From positions 124,001 to 188,000 of the forward strand of contig NZ_BCWR01000005.1 of the NCBI RefSeq assembly GCF_001592305.1: a DNA stretch of 64,000 nt, given 5' to 3'. Shown in pieces: positions 6,887 to 15,180 of the stretch (its first letter is position 1; each line of letters starts with the position of its first letter). Source of the DNA: Hydrogenophaga taeniospiralis CCUG 15921. GTDB taxonomy: Bacteria; Pseudomonadota; Gammaproteobacteria; Burkholderiales; Burkholderiaceae_C. The notes beneath the pieces are model-generated. The model did no database searches. It was not told the origin of the DNA and worked only from the letters and a program-made list of their open reading frames with translations. A program made the position numbers and the translations under genes.

Positions 6887-7816
6887 GTGTTGAAACCCTT
6901 TCTGTGGGCCTTGGGCCTGTCATGCACCACCTTGTGGAGCGGCCTGGCCCAGGCGGTGGAGATCGTCTTCAAACCCGTCGCCCCCAACGTGTACGCCCAC
7001 GTCGGCGACATCGAGGGTCGAACCTACGAGAACGAAGCCCTCAACGCCAACATCGGCCTGGTGGTCACGCCCGCCGGGGCTTTGCTGATCGACAGCGGCG
7101 CCAGCTTGCAGGGCGCGAAGCAGATCGCCGACGCTGCGAAGAAGGTCACGGCGCAGCCCATCCGGTGGGTCATCAACACCGGCGGGCAGGACCACCGCTG
7201 GCTGGGCAACGGTTACTTCAAGGCGCAGGGCGCGGAAATCATGGCGCACGCCAATGCCGAGGCCGACATGAAGGCCCGCGGCCCGGAGCACCTGCGCGCC
7301 AACGCACCGGTGCTGAAAGAAAAGATGGACGGCACCCAGATCGTGCTGCCCACGCGCTGGCTCAAGGACGCCGACACCACGCTGGACCTGGGCGGCGTGG
7401 CCGTGCAGGTGGTGCACCGCCATGGCGGCCACACGCCGGGCGACAGCCTGGTCTGGTTGCCGCAGAGCGGCGTGGTCTTCACCGGCGACGTGGTCTATGT
7501 GGACCGAATCCTGGGCCTGCACCCGGTGAGCAAGACCAAAACCTGGCTGGAGTCGTTTGAAGCGCTGGAGGCGCTGAACCCGAGGGTCGTGGTGCCGGGT
7601 CACGGCAGTGTGACCACGCTGGCGAAGGCCCAGGCCGACACCGGCAAGCTGCTCAGGGCCCTGCGCGCTCACATGGGCCAGGCGGTGGAGGAGGGGACCG
7701 ACCTCGGGACCGCCGTGAAGCGTTTCGACGCCGCACCCTTCAGGCACCTCAAACACGTGGAGATCTGGCTGCCCCAGCTGGCCAACCTCACCTATCTCGA
7801 AATGGAACAGGAGTGA
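6887..7816 (+). CDS. Exported metallo-beta-lactamase-fold protein with altered HxHxDH motif
   Basis: A 309-residue protein starting at GTG 6887, with AAGGAG at 6872-6877 as ribosome site. It has a signal peptide ending near AQA (residues 21-23) and then an MBL fold related to SoxH and quinoprotein-relay hydrolases. The usual N-T-H-x-H-x-D-H reads NTGGQDHRWLGN (97-108), so the first metal-binding triad is largely lost. The later ligands His182 (GGHTPGD), Asp201 (TGDVVYVD) and His239 (VPGHG) remain. It may bind one metal or work differently. The small thioredoxin starts 3 bases after its stop, so the two share an mRNA. The substrate is unknown. Confidence 0.75.
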   Translation: MLKPFLWALGLSCTTLWSGLAQAVEIVFKPVAPNVYAHVGDIEGRTYENEALNANIGLVVTPAGALLIDSGASLQGAKQIADAAKKVTAQPIRWVINTGGQDHRWLGNGYFKAQGAEIMAHANAEADMKARGPEHLRANAPVLKEKMDGTQIVLPTRWLKDADTTLDLGGVAVQVVHRHGGHTPGDSLVWLPQSGVVFTGDVVYVDRILGLHPVSKTKTWLESFEALEALNPRVVVPGHGSVTTLAKAQADTGKLLRALRAHMGQAVEEGTDLGTAVKRFDAAPFRHLKHVEIWLPQLANLTYLEMEQE

Positions 7817-7819
7817 ATC

Positions 7820-8053
7820 ATGGACATCAAGGTACTCGGAACCGGTTGCACCAACTGCAGGAACACCATCGCGCTGATCGAGCAGGTGGCGAAAGCCAAG
7901 GGTGTGGCGGTCCAGCTGGAGAAGGTGGAAGCGCTGCGCGACATCATGGGCTACGGTGTCATGAGCACGCCCGGCGTGGTCATCAACGGCCAGGTGGTGC
8001 ACGCCGGCGGTGTGCCCAGCCGCGAGAAGATCGAGCAGTGGTTCGGCGCCTGA
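7820..8053 (+). CDS. Small CxxC thioredoxin-family protein
   Basis: A 77-residue cytoplasmic mini-thioredoxin of the redox-active disulfide protein 2 type. It has the active site CTNC in GTGCTNCRNT near the N-terminus and a typical cis-Pro turn (MSTPGVVING). It starts three bases after the MBL gene. In many genomes this protein accompanies DUF318/ArsP-type permeases, and one lies two genes upstream here. It may keep a cysteine of the permease or its substrate reduced. Length is normal for the family. Confidence 0.85.
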   Translation: MDIKVLGTGCTNCRNTIALIEQVAKAKGVAVQLEKVEALRDIMGYGVMSTPGVVINGQVVHAGGVPSREKIEQWFGA

Positions 8054-8156
8054 ACGGCTGAGAACTTGGCGCCGGGGCCCGGGTTGCGGCGGCCCGGCTT
8101 GACGCGACGCTCCGGCGTGCGATGCTCGACCCATCACGACAGCAAAAAACATCGGC

Positions 8157-9077
8157 ATGAACACCGGCCACGACCAGCACCACCACGACCACGCGCCCGC
8201 CAGCTTCAACCGGGCCTTCGCCATCGGCATCGGGCTGAACCTGGCCTTCGTGGCGATCGAGGCCTTTTACGGCTGGCGGGTCAATTCCCTGGCATTGCTG
8301 GCCGACGCCGGCCACAACCTGAGCGATGTGGCCGGGCTGGTGCTGGCCTGGGGCGGCGCGCTGGCGGGCCGGCTGCGGCCGGACGCACGCCACACCTACG
8401 GCTGGAAGCGGGGCAGCATTCTGGCGGCCTTCGCCAACGCGTTGCTGCTGCTGGTGGCCATCGGCGCACTGGTCTGGGAGGCGGTGGGACGGCTGATGTC
8501 GCCCGACCCGCAGGCGGGCGCACAGGGCGTGACCATCATGGCCGTTGCCGGCGTGGGCATCGTGATCAATGCGGCCACCGCGTGGCTGTTCATGCGTGGG
8601 CGCGAGACGGATCTGAACATTCGCGGTGCGTTTGTGCACATGGCCGCGGACGCGCTGGTGTCGGCCGGCGTGGTGGTGGCCGGGGCACTCACGCTGTGGG
8701 TGGGCTGGGCCTGGCTCGACCCGGTGGTGAGCCTGCTGATCGCAGGCGTCATCCTGTGGAGCACCTGGAGCCTGTTCCGGCAGTCGCTGCACCTGCTGTT
8801 TGACGGCGTGCCCGACAGCGTGGACCTGCTGGCGGTGCGTGAGAGCCTGCTGGCCCTGCCCGGTGTGACGCAGGTGCACGACCTGCATGTCTGGGCCATG
8901 GGCACCTCGCAGATCGCCATGACGGCCCATCTGGTCACCCCCCAGGGCCATCCCGACGATGCGTTCTACCGCGCCGCCACCGATCTGCTGCACGAGCGCT
9001 TCGAGATCACCCACGTGACGCTGCAGACCGTGCGCGAGCCCTTCATGTCGCTGTGCGGCGACGTGCGCGCCCTGTGA
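8157..9077 (+). CDS. Cation diffusion facilitator (Zn/divalent metal exporter)
   Basis: A 306-residue CDF protein. A His-rich N-terminus (HDQHHHDH) is followed by six predicted membrane spans. The metal-site motifs are D50-x2-H53-x3-D57 (LADAGHNLSD) in span 2 and HMAAD in span 5. A cytoplasmic C-terminal domain contains VHDLHVWAMG, the conserved metal-binding segment of ZitB/CzcD-type exporters. It probably exports zinc in exchange for protons across the inner membrane. It is separated from the upstream thioredoxin gene by about 100 bases and may have its own promoter. It is convergent with arsC. Confidence 0.9.
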   Translation: MNTGHDQHHHDHAPASFNRAFAIGIGLNLAFVAIEAFYGWRVNSLALLADAGHNLSDVAGLVLAWGGALAGRLRPDARHTYGWKRGSILAAFANALLLLVAIGALVWEAVGRLMSPDPQAGAQGVTIMAVAGVGIVINAATAWLFMRGRETDLNIRGAFVHMAADALVSAGVVVAGALTLWVGWAWLDPVVSLLIAGVILWSTWSLFRQSLHLLFDGVPDSVDLLAVRESLLALPGVTQVHDLHVWAMGTSQIAMTAHLVTPQGHPDDAFYRAATDLLHERFEITHVTLQTVREPFMSLCGDVRAL

Positions 9078-9122
9078 CGCACCCGGCCGGCGCACCGGGT
9101 CGGCACGCTGGGGCGCCTTGCT

Positions 9123-9557
9123 TCAGCGGGCGGTCTTGAGCGGCTGCCCGGCGGCGTCCACCACCGGCTCGCCGTCTTCCTTGGCAAACGCGCCGCGCTG
9201 CGGCTGGGGCAGGATGTCCAGCACCTGCTCTGAGGGACGGCACAGGCGCGTCCCGAGCGGCGTGACGACGATGGGGCGGTTGATCAGGATCGGGTGGGCC
9301 AGCATGGCGGCGATCAGTTCCTCGTCGGTGCGCCCGGGATCGTCCAGCCCCAGTTCCTTGCACAGGGCCTCTTTGCCGCGCAGCAGCTCGCGCGCTGTCA
9401 GGGCGCCGTCGGCCATGAGCCGCAGCAGGGTGGGGCGGTCGGGCGGGGTTTTCAGGTATTCGATCACCTCGGGCTCGGTGCCGCTGTTGCGGATCATCGC
9501 GAGCGTGTTGCGGGAGGTTCCGCATTTCGGATTGTGGTAAATCGTGACGGTGTTCAT
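9123..9557 (-). CDS. arsC: Glutaredoxin-coupled arsenate reductase
   Basis: A 144-residue ArsC of the plasmid R773 type. The active-site Cys12 sits in HNPKCGTSR. Arg60, Arg94 and Arg107 fall exactly at the numbered positions of the R773 catalytic arginines. It reduces arsenate to arsenite in the cytoplasm with glutathione and glutaredoxin. The start at 9557 has TGGAG just upstream. No arsR, arsB or acr3 gene adjoins it, so within this window it has no dedicated arsenite exporter. It is divergent from pstS and shares a 162-base intergenic region with the Pho box, which fits arsenate entering through phosphate transport. Confidence 0.93.
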   Translation of the reverse strand: MNTVTIYHNPKCGTSRNTLAMIRNSGTEPEVIEYLKTPPDRPTLLRLMADGALTARELLRGKEALCKELGLDDPGRTDEELIAAMLAHPILINRPIVVTPLGTRLCRPSEQVLDILPQPQRGAFAKEDGEPVVDAAGQPLKTAR

Positions 9558-9646
9558 GGCGGGCTCCAAATGGGCTGAGCAGTGTATCGGCGTCCGGCCT
9601 GAGGCGTGGCGCCTGGCCCGGGCCGATTCCGGAAACGGTCTTGTGA

Positions 9647-9664
9647 CTGTCACAGAGATGTCAC
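9647..9664 (+). promoter_or_regulatory. Pho box upstream of pstS
   Basis: CTGTCAC-AGAG-ATGTCAC holds two 7-bp PhoB half-sites separated by four bases, the canonical Pho box. A -10-like TAGAGT follows at 9675-9680, about 10 bases downstream, which is the spacing of PhoB-activated promoters where the box replaces the -35. PhoB is encoded in the same locus at 14449. Confidence 0.9.
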
Positions 9665-9719
9665 ATTGCGTCCCTAGAGTCCGGGTTGTGAATTTGTTTC
9701 CACCAACACGAGGACTTCC

Positions 9720-10751
9720 ATGAACACCAAACGCACCCTGCTGAAGACCATCGCCGCCGCGGCATTCGCATCCATGGCCATGGGCGCTGCCCTGGCCGCC
9801 GACATCACCGGTGCCGGCGCCACCTTCCCGTTCCCGGTCTATGCCAAGTGGGCCGAGGCCTACAAGGCCGCCACCGGCACGGGCCTGAACTACCAGTCGA
9901 TCGGCTCCTCGGGTGGTCTCAAGCAGATCCGTGCCAAGACCGTGACCTTCGGCGCTTCGGACGCCCCGGTCAAGGGTGAAGAGCTGGAGAAGGACGGCAT
10001 GATCCAGTTCCCGGCCATCATTGGCGGCACCGTGCCCGTGATCAACCTCGAAGGCTTCAAGCCGGGCGAGCTGCGCGTGACCGGCCCCGTGCTGGCCGAC
10101 ATGTTCCTGGGCAACATCAGCAACTGGAACGACCCCAAGCTGGCCGCGCTGAACCCGGGCAAGAAACTGCCCGACCAGGCCATCACCATCGTGCACCGCG
10201 CCGATGGCTCGGGCACCACCTACAACTGGACCGACTACCTGACGACCGTCAGCAAGGACTGGGCGGACAAGGTCGGCAAGGGCGCCGCCGTCAAGTGGCC
10301 CGCCGCGTCGTCGGTGGGTGGCAAGGGCAACGAGGGCGTGGCCGCCAACGTCAACCGCGTCAAGGGTGCGCTGGGTTACGTGGAATATGCCTACGTGAAG
10401 AAGAACAAGATGAACTTCATGCAGTTGCAGAACGCCGATGGCAAGTACGTCAGCCCCGACGACAAGACCTTCGCTTCCGCCGCGGCCGGTGCCGACTGGT
10501 TCAGTGTGCCGGGCATGGGCGTGTCCATGGTGAACGCCAAGGGCGCCGACAGCTGGCCCGTCAGCACCGCTTCGTTTATCCTGATGTACAAGCAGCCCGC
10601 CGACAAGGCGGCCTCCGCCGAAGCGCTCAAGTTCTTCGACTGGGCCTTCAAGAGCGGCAAACAACTGGCTTCTGATCTGGACTACGTGCCGCTGCCCGAC
10701 TCCCTGACCGACCAGATCCGCTCCAAGGTCTGGAGCCAGGTCCAGAAGTAA
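9720..10751 (+). CDS. pstS: Phosphate ABC transporter periplasmic binding protein
   Basis: A 343-residue PstS. A signal peptide cleaves near ALA-ADITGAG. The phosphate-contact segments TGAGATFPFP, SIGSSGG and RADGSGTTYNW are all present. It captures phosphate, and to some extent arsenate, in the periplasm for PstCA-B. It is the first gene of a seven-gene Pho locus with a Pho box upstream, so it is expected to rise under phosphate limitation. About 95 bases separate it from pstC. Confidence 0.97.
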   Translation: MNTKRTLLKTIAAAAFASMAMGAALAADITGAGATFPFPVYAKWAEAYKAATGTGLNYQSIGSSGGLKQIRAKTVTFGASDAPVKGEELEKDGMIQFPAIIGGTVPVINLEGFKPGELRVTGPVLADMFLGNISNWNDPKLAALNPGKKLPDQAITIVHRADGSGTTYNWTDYLTTVSKDWADKVGKGAAVKWPAASSVGGKGNEGVAANVNRVKGALGYVEYAYVKKNKMNFMQLQNADGKYVSPDDKTFASAAAGADWFSVPGMGVSMVNAKGADSWPVSTASFILMYKQPADKAASAEALKFFDWAFKSGKQLASDLDYVPLPDSLTDQIRSKVWSQVQK

Positions 10752-10846
10752 ACCGGATCGAGTGACAAGGCATCCGCCGGCCGGCGCCGAGCTCGCCGGC
10801 GGATGCTGTTTCGTGGTGGGTTCGGAGCACACAGACGGGAGTCAAC

Positions 10847-11845
10847 ATGAGCATGGGAACAACCATGAATGCGCCAAGCATGCCCCTTGAAACGGGCAAC
10901 CCCAACATGGAGTCGATTGCCAGAAGGCAGCGGCTTCAGGACATCTTTTTTCACCGTTTGACCCAGGGCTTCTCGCTGCTGGTGCTGATGGCCCTGCTGG
11001 GCATCATCGTTTCGCTGTTCGTCAACGCCTGGCCGGCGTTCCAGAAATTCGGCCTGAAGTTCATCTGGTACGTTGAGTGGGACATCATCAACGAAGAATT
11101 CGGTGCCGCGATCGCCATCGTGGGCACCCTGGCCAGCGCCACCATCGCACTGCTGATCGCCGTGCCGCTGGCTTTCGGCATCGCGCTGTTCCTGACCGAA
11201 ACCTGCCCCACCTGGCTGCGCCGCCCGCTGGGTACCGCCATCGAGCTGCTGGCGGCCGTGCCGTCCATCATCTACGGCATGTTCGGCCTGTTCGTGTTCG
11301 CGCCACTGTTCGCCGACTACGCCCAGGTGCCGATGCAGAACGTGCTGGGCGGCATGCCCCTGATCGGCTTCCTGTTCGGCGGCAGCACCAACGGTTTCGG
11401 CATCCTGGCCGCGGGCATCGTGCTGGCGTTCATGGTGCTGCCTTTCGTGGCGGCGGTGATGCGCGACGTGTTCGAGATCGTGCCGCCCATCCTGCGTGAA
11501 TCGGCCTATGGCCTGGGCTGCACGACATGGGAAGTGGTGCGCAAGGTGGTCCTGCCCTACACGCAGAAAGGCGTGATCGGCGGGGTCATGCTGGGGCTGG
11601 GCCGCGCGCTGGGCGAGACCATGGCGGTCACCTTCGTGATCGGCAATGCCAACCGCATGCCCACCTCGCTGTTTTCGCCCGGCACGTCGATCGCGTCCAC
11701 GCTGGCCAACGAGTTTGGTGAGGCGGCAGACTTCCACATCTCCGCGCTGTTCGCGCTGGGCTTCCTGCTCTTCGTCATCACCTTCATCGTGCTCGGCCTG
11801 GCCAAGTGGATGCTGTTGCGGGCTGAAAAGGCCAAGGGCCTTTGA
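10847..11845 (+). CDS. pstC: Phosphate ABC transporter permease PstC
   Basis: A 332-residue inner-membrane permease with about six spans. The coupling-loop (EAA) region is [20 protein letters not shown] followed by [10 protein letters not shown]. The N-terminus has about 25 polar residues before the first span. It forms the phosphate channel together with PstA. The start at 10847 gives the full-length protein; a second ATG at 10865 is a possible alternative. Confidence 0.95.
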   Translation: MSMGTTMNAPSMPLETGNPNMESIARRQRLQDIFFHRLTQGFSLLVLMALLGIIVSLFVNAWPAFQKFGLKFIWYVEWDIINEEFGAAIAIVGTLASATIALLIAVPLAFGIALFLTETCPTWLRRPLGTAIELLAAVPSIIYGMFGLFVFAPLFADYAQVPMQNVLGGMPLIGFLFGGSTNGFGILAAGIVLAFMVLPFVAAVMRDVFEIVPPILRESAYGLGCTTWEVVRKVVLPYTQKGVIGGVMLGLGRALGETMAVTFVIGNANRMPTSLFSPGTSIASTLANEFGEAADFHISALFALGFLLFVITFIVLGLAKWMLLRAEKAKGL

Positions 11846-11874
11846 GCGCGCCCACCCCATCGACGAGAAAAATC

Positions 11875-12729
11875 ATGGAAATCAACCAAACGCTCTACCG
11901 CCGCCGCCGCTGGTCCAACCTGGTGGGCCTGGGTCTGTCAATGGCCTCGATGGCGCTGGGCCTGGTGGTGTTGATGTGGATCCTGGCGGTCCTGTTCAGC
12001 AACGGCTTTGCCGCACTCGACTGGAACATGTTCACCCATTCCACGCCCGCGCCGGGCACCGAAGGCGGTGGCCTGGCCAACGCCATCGTCGGCAGCCTGC
12101 TGATGGTCGGTTTTTCGGTGCTGGTGTCCACCCCGATCGGCATCCTGGCCGGGGTGTACCTGGCCGAGTACGGCGACCAGAGCAAGACCGCCGAGCTGAC
12201 CCGCTTCGTCACCGACATCATGCTGTCGGCCCCGTCCATCGTGCTGGGTCTGTTCGTCTACGCCATCGCAGTGGCCACGATGGGCACCTTCTCGGGCTGG
12301 GCGGGCTCGCTGGCGCTGTCGCTGATCGCCGTCCCTGTGGTCGTGCGGACCACTGAAAACATGCTGCGCCTGGTACCCGGCAGCCTGCGCGAAGCGGCCT
12401 TCGCGCTGGGCGCGCCGCGCTGGAAAGTCGCGACCATGGTCACGCTGCGCGCGGCCAAGAGCGGCGTCATGACCGGCCTGCTGCTGGCGGTGGCCCGCAT
12501 CAGCGGCGAGACCGCACCCCTGCTGTTCACCGCGCTCAACAACCAGTTCTTCAGCACCGAGATGAGCGGCCCCATGGCCAACCTGCCGGTGGTGATCTTC
12601 CAGTTTGCGATGAGCCCGTACGACAACTGGATCCGCCTGGCCTGGGGCGGCGCGCTGCTCATCACCCTGTCGGTGCTGGTGCTCAACATCGTGGCCCGCG
12701 TGTTCCTGCGCGAGAAGAACACCGTCTGA
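11875..12729 (+). CDS. pstA: Phosphate ABC transporter permease PstA
   Basis: A 284-residue permease with six predicted spans. The ABC coupling region is [19 protein letters not shown] followed by [10 protein letters not shown], the PstA signature. I chose the ATG at 11875; an in-frame TTG overlapping the pstC stop would add 11 residues. It pairs with PstC in the membrane and is driven by PstB, encoded 56 bases downstream. Confidence 0.95.
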   Translation: MEINQTLYRRRRWSNLVGLGLSMASMALGLVVLMWILAVLFSNGFAALDWNMFTHSTPAPGTEGGGLANAIVGSLLMVGFSVLVSTPIGILAGVYLAEYGDQSKTAELTRFVTDIMLSAPSIVLGLFVYAIAVATMGTFSGWAGSLALSLIAVPVVVRTTENMLRLVPGSLREAAFALGAPRWKVATMVTLRAAKSGVMTGLLLAVARISGETAPLLFTALNNQFFSTEMSGPMANLPVVIFQFAMSPYDNWIRLAWGGALLITLSVLVLNIVARVFLREKNTV

Positions 12730-12785
12730 GGCCCGTCCGATCGGCCACCCACACCGCACATCCCCTCTTTTTCCGGATTTCACCC

Positions 12786-13562
12786 ATGACCACCACCCCC
12801 ACGCCCGCCAAGAACGCGCTGGAGCTGCGCAACCTGAACTTTTTCTACGGCAAGTTCCAGGGCCTCAAGCAGGTCAACATGGACATCGAGGAACGCAAGG
12901 TCACGGCCTTCATCGGCCCGTCGGGCTGCGGCAAGTCCACACTGTTGCGTACGCTCAACCGCATGTACAGCCTGTACCCAGGCCAGCGCGCCGAAGGCCA
13001 GATCAACTTCTACGGCCAGAACATCCTGGACGACAAGCAGGACATCAACCTGCTGCGCGCGCGCATCGGCATGGTGTTCCAGAAGCCCACACCGTTCCCG
13101 ATGTCGATCTACGACAACATCGCCTTCGGTGTGAAGCTCTACGAAAATCTGAGCAGCGACGACATGGACGACCGGGTCGAGTGGGCGCTGACGAAGGCGG
13201 CCCTGTGGAACGAGGTGAAGGACAAGCTCCACCAGAGCGGCCTGTCGCTCTCCGGCGGTCAGCAGCAGCGTCTGTGCATCGCGCGCAGCGTGGCGGTCAA
13301 GCCCTCGGTGCTGTTGCTCGATGAACCGACATCGGCGCTGGACCCGATCTCCACCGGCAAGGTGGAAGAACTGGTGCACGAACTCAAGCAGGACTACACC
13401 ATCGCCATCGTCACGCACAACATGCAGCAGGCCGCGCGCTGCAGCGACTACACCGCCTACATGTACCTGGGCGAGCTGATCGAATTCGGTGCCACCGAAC
13501 AGATCTTCTTCAAACCCACCAAGACAGAGACCGAGGACTACATCACCGGACGGTTTGGTTGA
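12786..13562 (+). CDS. pstB: Phosphate ABC transporter ATPase
   Basis: A 258-residue ABC ATPase with Walker [10 protein letters not shown] (44-52), signature LSGGQQQR and Walker [13 protein letters not shown]. The segment [15 protein letters not shown] is diagnostic of PstB. It powers phosphate import through PstCA and, with PhoU, relays transport status to PhoR. Length and motifs are normal. Confidence 0.97.
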   Translation: MTTTPTPAKNALELRNLNFFYGKFQGLKQVNMDIEERKVTAFIGPSGCGKSTLLRTLNRMYSLYPGQRAEGQINFYGQNILDDKQDINLLRARIGMVFQKPTPFPMSIYDNIAFGVKLYENLSSDDMDDRVEWALTKAALWNEVKDKLHQSGLSLSGGQQQRLCIARSVAVKPSVLLLDEPTSALDPISTGKVEELVHELKQDYTIAIVTHNMQQAARCSDYTAYMYLGELIEFGATEQIFFKPTKTETEDYITGRFG

Positions 13563-13604
13563 TATGGCCCAAGGTTCATCCATTTGTGCAACGGGAGTGC
13601 TTTC

Positions 13605-14306
13605 ATGAGCGACAAACACATCTCCAGCCAGTTCGACGCCGAACTGAACTCCATCTCCACCCACGTCCTGGAAATGGGCGGGCTGGTCGAATCGCAGCTG
13701 CACCAGGCGGTGTACGCGCTGGTCAACCTGAGCACGGAGTCGGCCGACCAGGTGCTGGCCAACGAGGCGAAAATCAACCAGATGGAAATGCAGATCGATC
13801 ACGAGATCATCTCCACCATCGGCCGGCGGCAACCCACGGCGCGCGATCTGCGTTTTCTGATGGCGATCTCGCGCACCACGCAGAACCTGGAGCGTGCCGG
13901 CGACGAGGTGGCGCGCATCGCCCGCATGGTCAAATCCATCATCCAGAGCGGCTCGCCGCGCAATCTGCCGAGCAAGGAACTGCGTGTGGCGGCCGATCTG
14001 GCGGCGGCCCTGCTGCGCAAGACGCTGGATTCGTTCGCCCGGCTCGACACCGCCATGGCCGTGGCCATCATCAAGGAAGATCACCAGATCGACGACGAGT
14101 ACAACGGTTTCATGCGCAAGCTCATCACCTACATCATGGAAGACCCCCGAACGATCTCTCCCAGCCTGGACCTGCTGTTCCTGGCCAAATCGATCGAGCG
14201 CGTGGGCGACCACGCAAAGAACATCGCCGAGCAGATCATCTTCATCGTGATGGGCGAGGATGTGCGCCATACGTCCATGGACAAAGTGGAGTCGGTGGTC
14301 GGATGA
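13605..14306 (+). CDS. phoU: Phosphate-signalling regulator PhoU
   Basis: A 233-residue all-helical protein with two PhoU repeats, each carrying an E/D-rich metal-binding helix (for example NEAKINQMEMQIDHE and IKEDHQIDDEYNGF). It connects the Pst transporter to the PhoR kinase and keeps the Pho regulon off when phosphate is plentiful. The ATG at 13605 follows a CGGGAG ribosome site. A palindromic repeat element begins 12 bases after its stop and separates it from phoB. Confidence 0.95.
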   Translation: MSDKHISSQFDAELNSISTHVLEMGGLVESQLHQAVYALVNLSTESADQVLANEAKINQMEMQIDHEIISTIGRRQPTARDLRFLMAISRTTQNLERAGDEVARIARMVKSIIQSGSPRNLPSKELRVAADLAAALLRKTLDSFARLDTAMAVAIIKEDHQIDDEYNGFMRKLITYIMEDPRTISPSLDLLFLAKSIERVGDHAKNIAEQIIFIVMGEDVRHTSMDKVESVVG

Positions 14307-14318
14307 GCTGGACAACAT

Positions 14319-14383
14319 CCCCCGCGCCGCTTCGCGTCACCCCCCTGGGAGGGGAGCGCCAGCAGCAGCCCGGCCAAGCCGGT
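14319..14383 (-). repeat. Dispersed palindromic repeat, copy A (3' of phoU)
   Basis: On the plus strand it opens with CCCCCGCGCCGCTTCGCGTC, then CACCCCCCTGGGAGGGG, then CCGGCCAAGCCGG. The reverse complement aligns with copies at 18805-18868 and 44991-45066. The parts are a C-run, a CGC-GAAG-CG hairpin, a CCCC...GGGG hairpin and a CCGGCTTNGCCGG hairpin. Like the others, it starts within a few bases of a stop codon. Confidence 0.75.
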
Positions 14384-14448
14384 TCTGCGCTGGCCCTGGG
14401 GCAAAGCCGCTCCTTCGCCACATGCCGTGCTGTTCAGGGGGTGTCATC

Positions 14449-15180
14449 GTGAGAAAGCTACCCCGTGTCCTGGTGGTGGAAGACGAACCGGCCATCGCCG
14501 AGCTGATCGCCGTCAACCTGCGGCACAACGGTTTCGCACCCACCGTGGTGTTCGACGGTGCGGCGGCGCAGCGCGAGGTCGACGCGGTGCTGCCCGACGT
14601 CATCCTGCTCGACTGGATGCTGCCCGGCGAGAGTGGCGCCACGCTGGCGCGCCAGTGGCGCAAGCAGGAGCGCACGAAGACCGTGCCGATTCTCATGCTG
14701 ACCGCGCGTAGCGACGAGTCCGACAAGGTGCAGGGGCTCGACGCCGGGGCGGACGACTACATCACCAAACCCTTCTCCACCCAGGAGCTGCTCGCGCGCA
14801 TCCGCGCCGTGCTGCGCCGCCGCGCGCCCGAGATCGTGAAAGACTCGGTGCAGGTGGGCGATCTGTCCTTGGACGCGGGCACCTACCGCATCACGTTTCG
14901 CGGGGCCGAACTCAAGGTCGGCCCGACCGAATTCAAGCTCCTGCACTACCTCATGAAGCACGCGGAGCGGGTGCACACCCGTGGTACGCTGCTTGACAAG
15001 ATCTGGGGAGATCATGTCTTTATCGAGGAGCGGACCGTGGACGTGCATGTCAAGCGTTTGAGGGAATCACTGGGCGAGGCCGCGGGCATGGTGGAAACCG
15101 TGCGCGGTGCCGGCTATCGCCTCACAGCGGTGAATTCCACGGGACGCCCGGCCCAAGGCACAGACACCGCCACCGCATGA
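14449..15180 (+). CDS. phoB: Phosphate-regulon response regulator PhoB
   Basis: A 243-residue OmpR-class regulator. The receiver domain carries Glu/Asp 11-12, phospho-acceptor Asp55 (VILLDWMLPG) and Lys in DDYITKPF. The winged-helix DNA-binding domain contains VGPTEFKLLHYLM and ERTVDVHVKRLRE. It starts at GTG 14449 with an AGGGGG ribosome site. It ends in a 4-base ATGA overlap with phoR. Its expected target is the Pho box at 9647-9664. Confidence 0.95.
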   Translation: MRKLPRVLVVEDEPAIAELIAVNLRHNGFAPTVVFDGAAAQREVDAVLPDVILLDWMLPGESGATLARQWRKQERTKTVPILMLTARSDESDKVQGLDAGADDYITKPFSTQELLARIRAVLRRRAPEIVKDSVQVGDLSLDAGTYRITFRGAELKVGPTEFKLLHYLMKHAERVHTRGTLLDKIWGDHVFIEERTVDVHVKRLRESLGEAAGMVETVRGAGYRLTAVNSTGRPAQGTDTATA

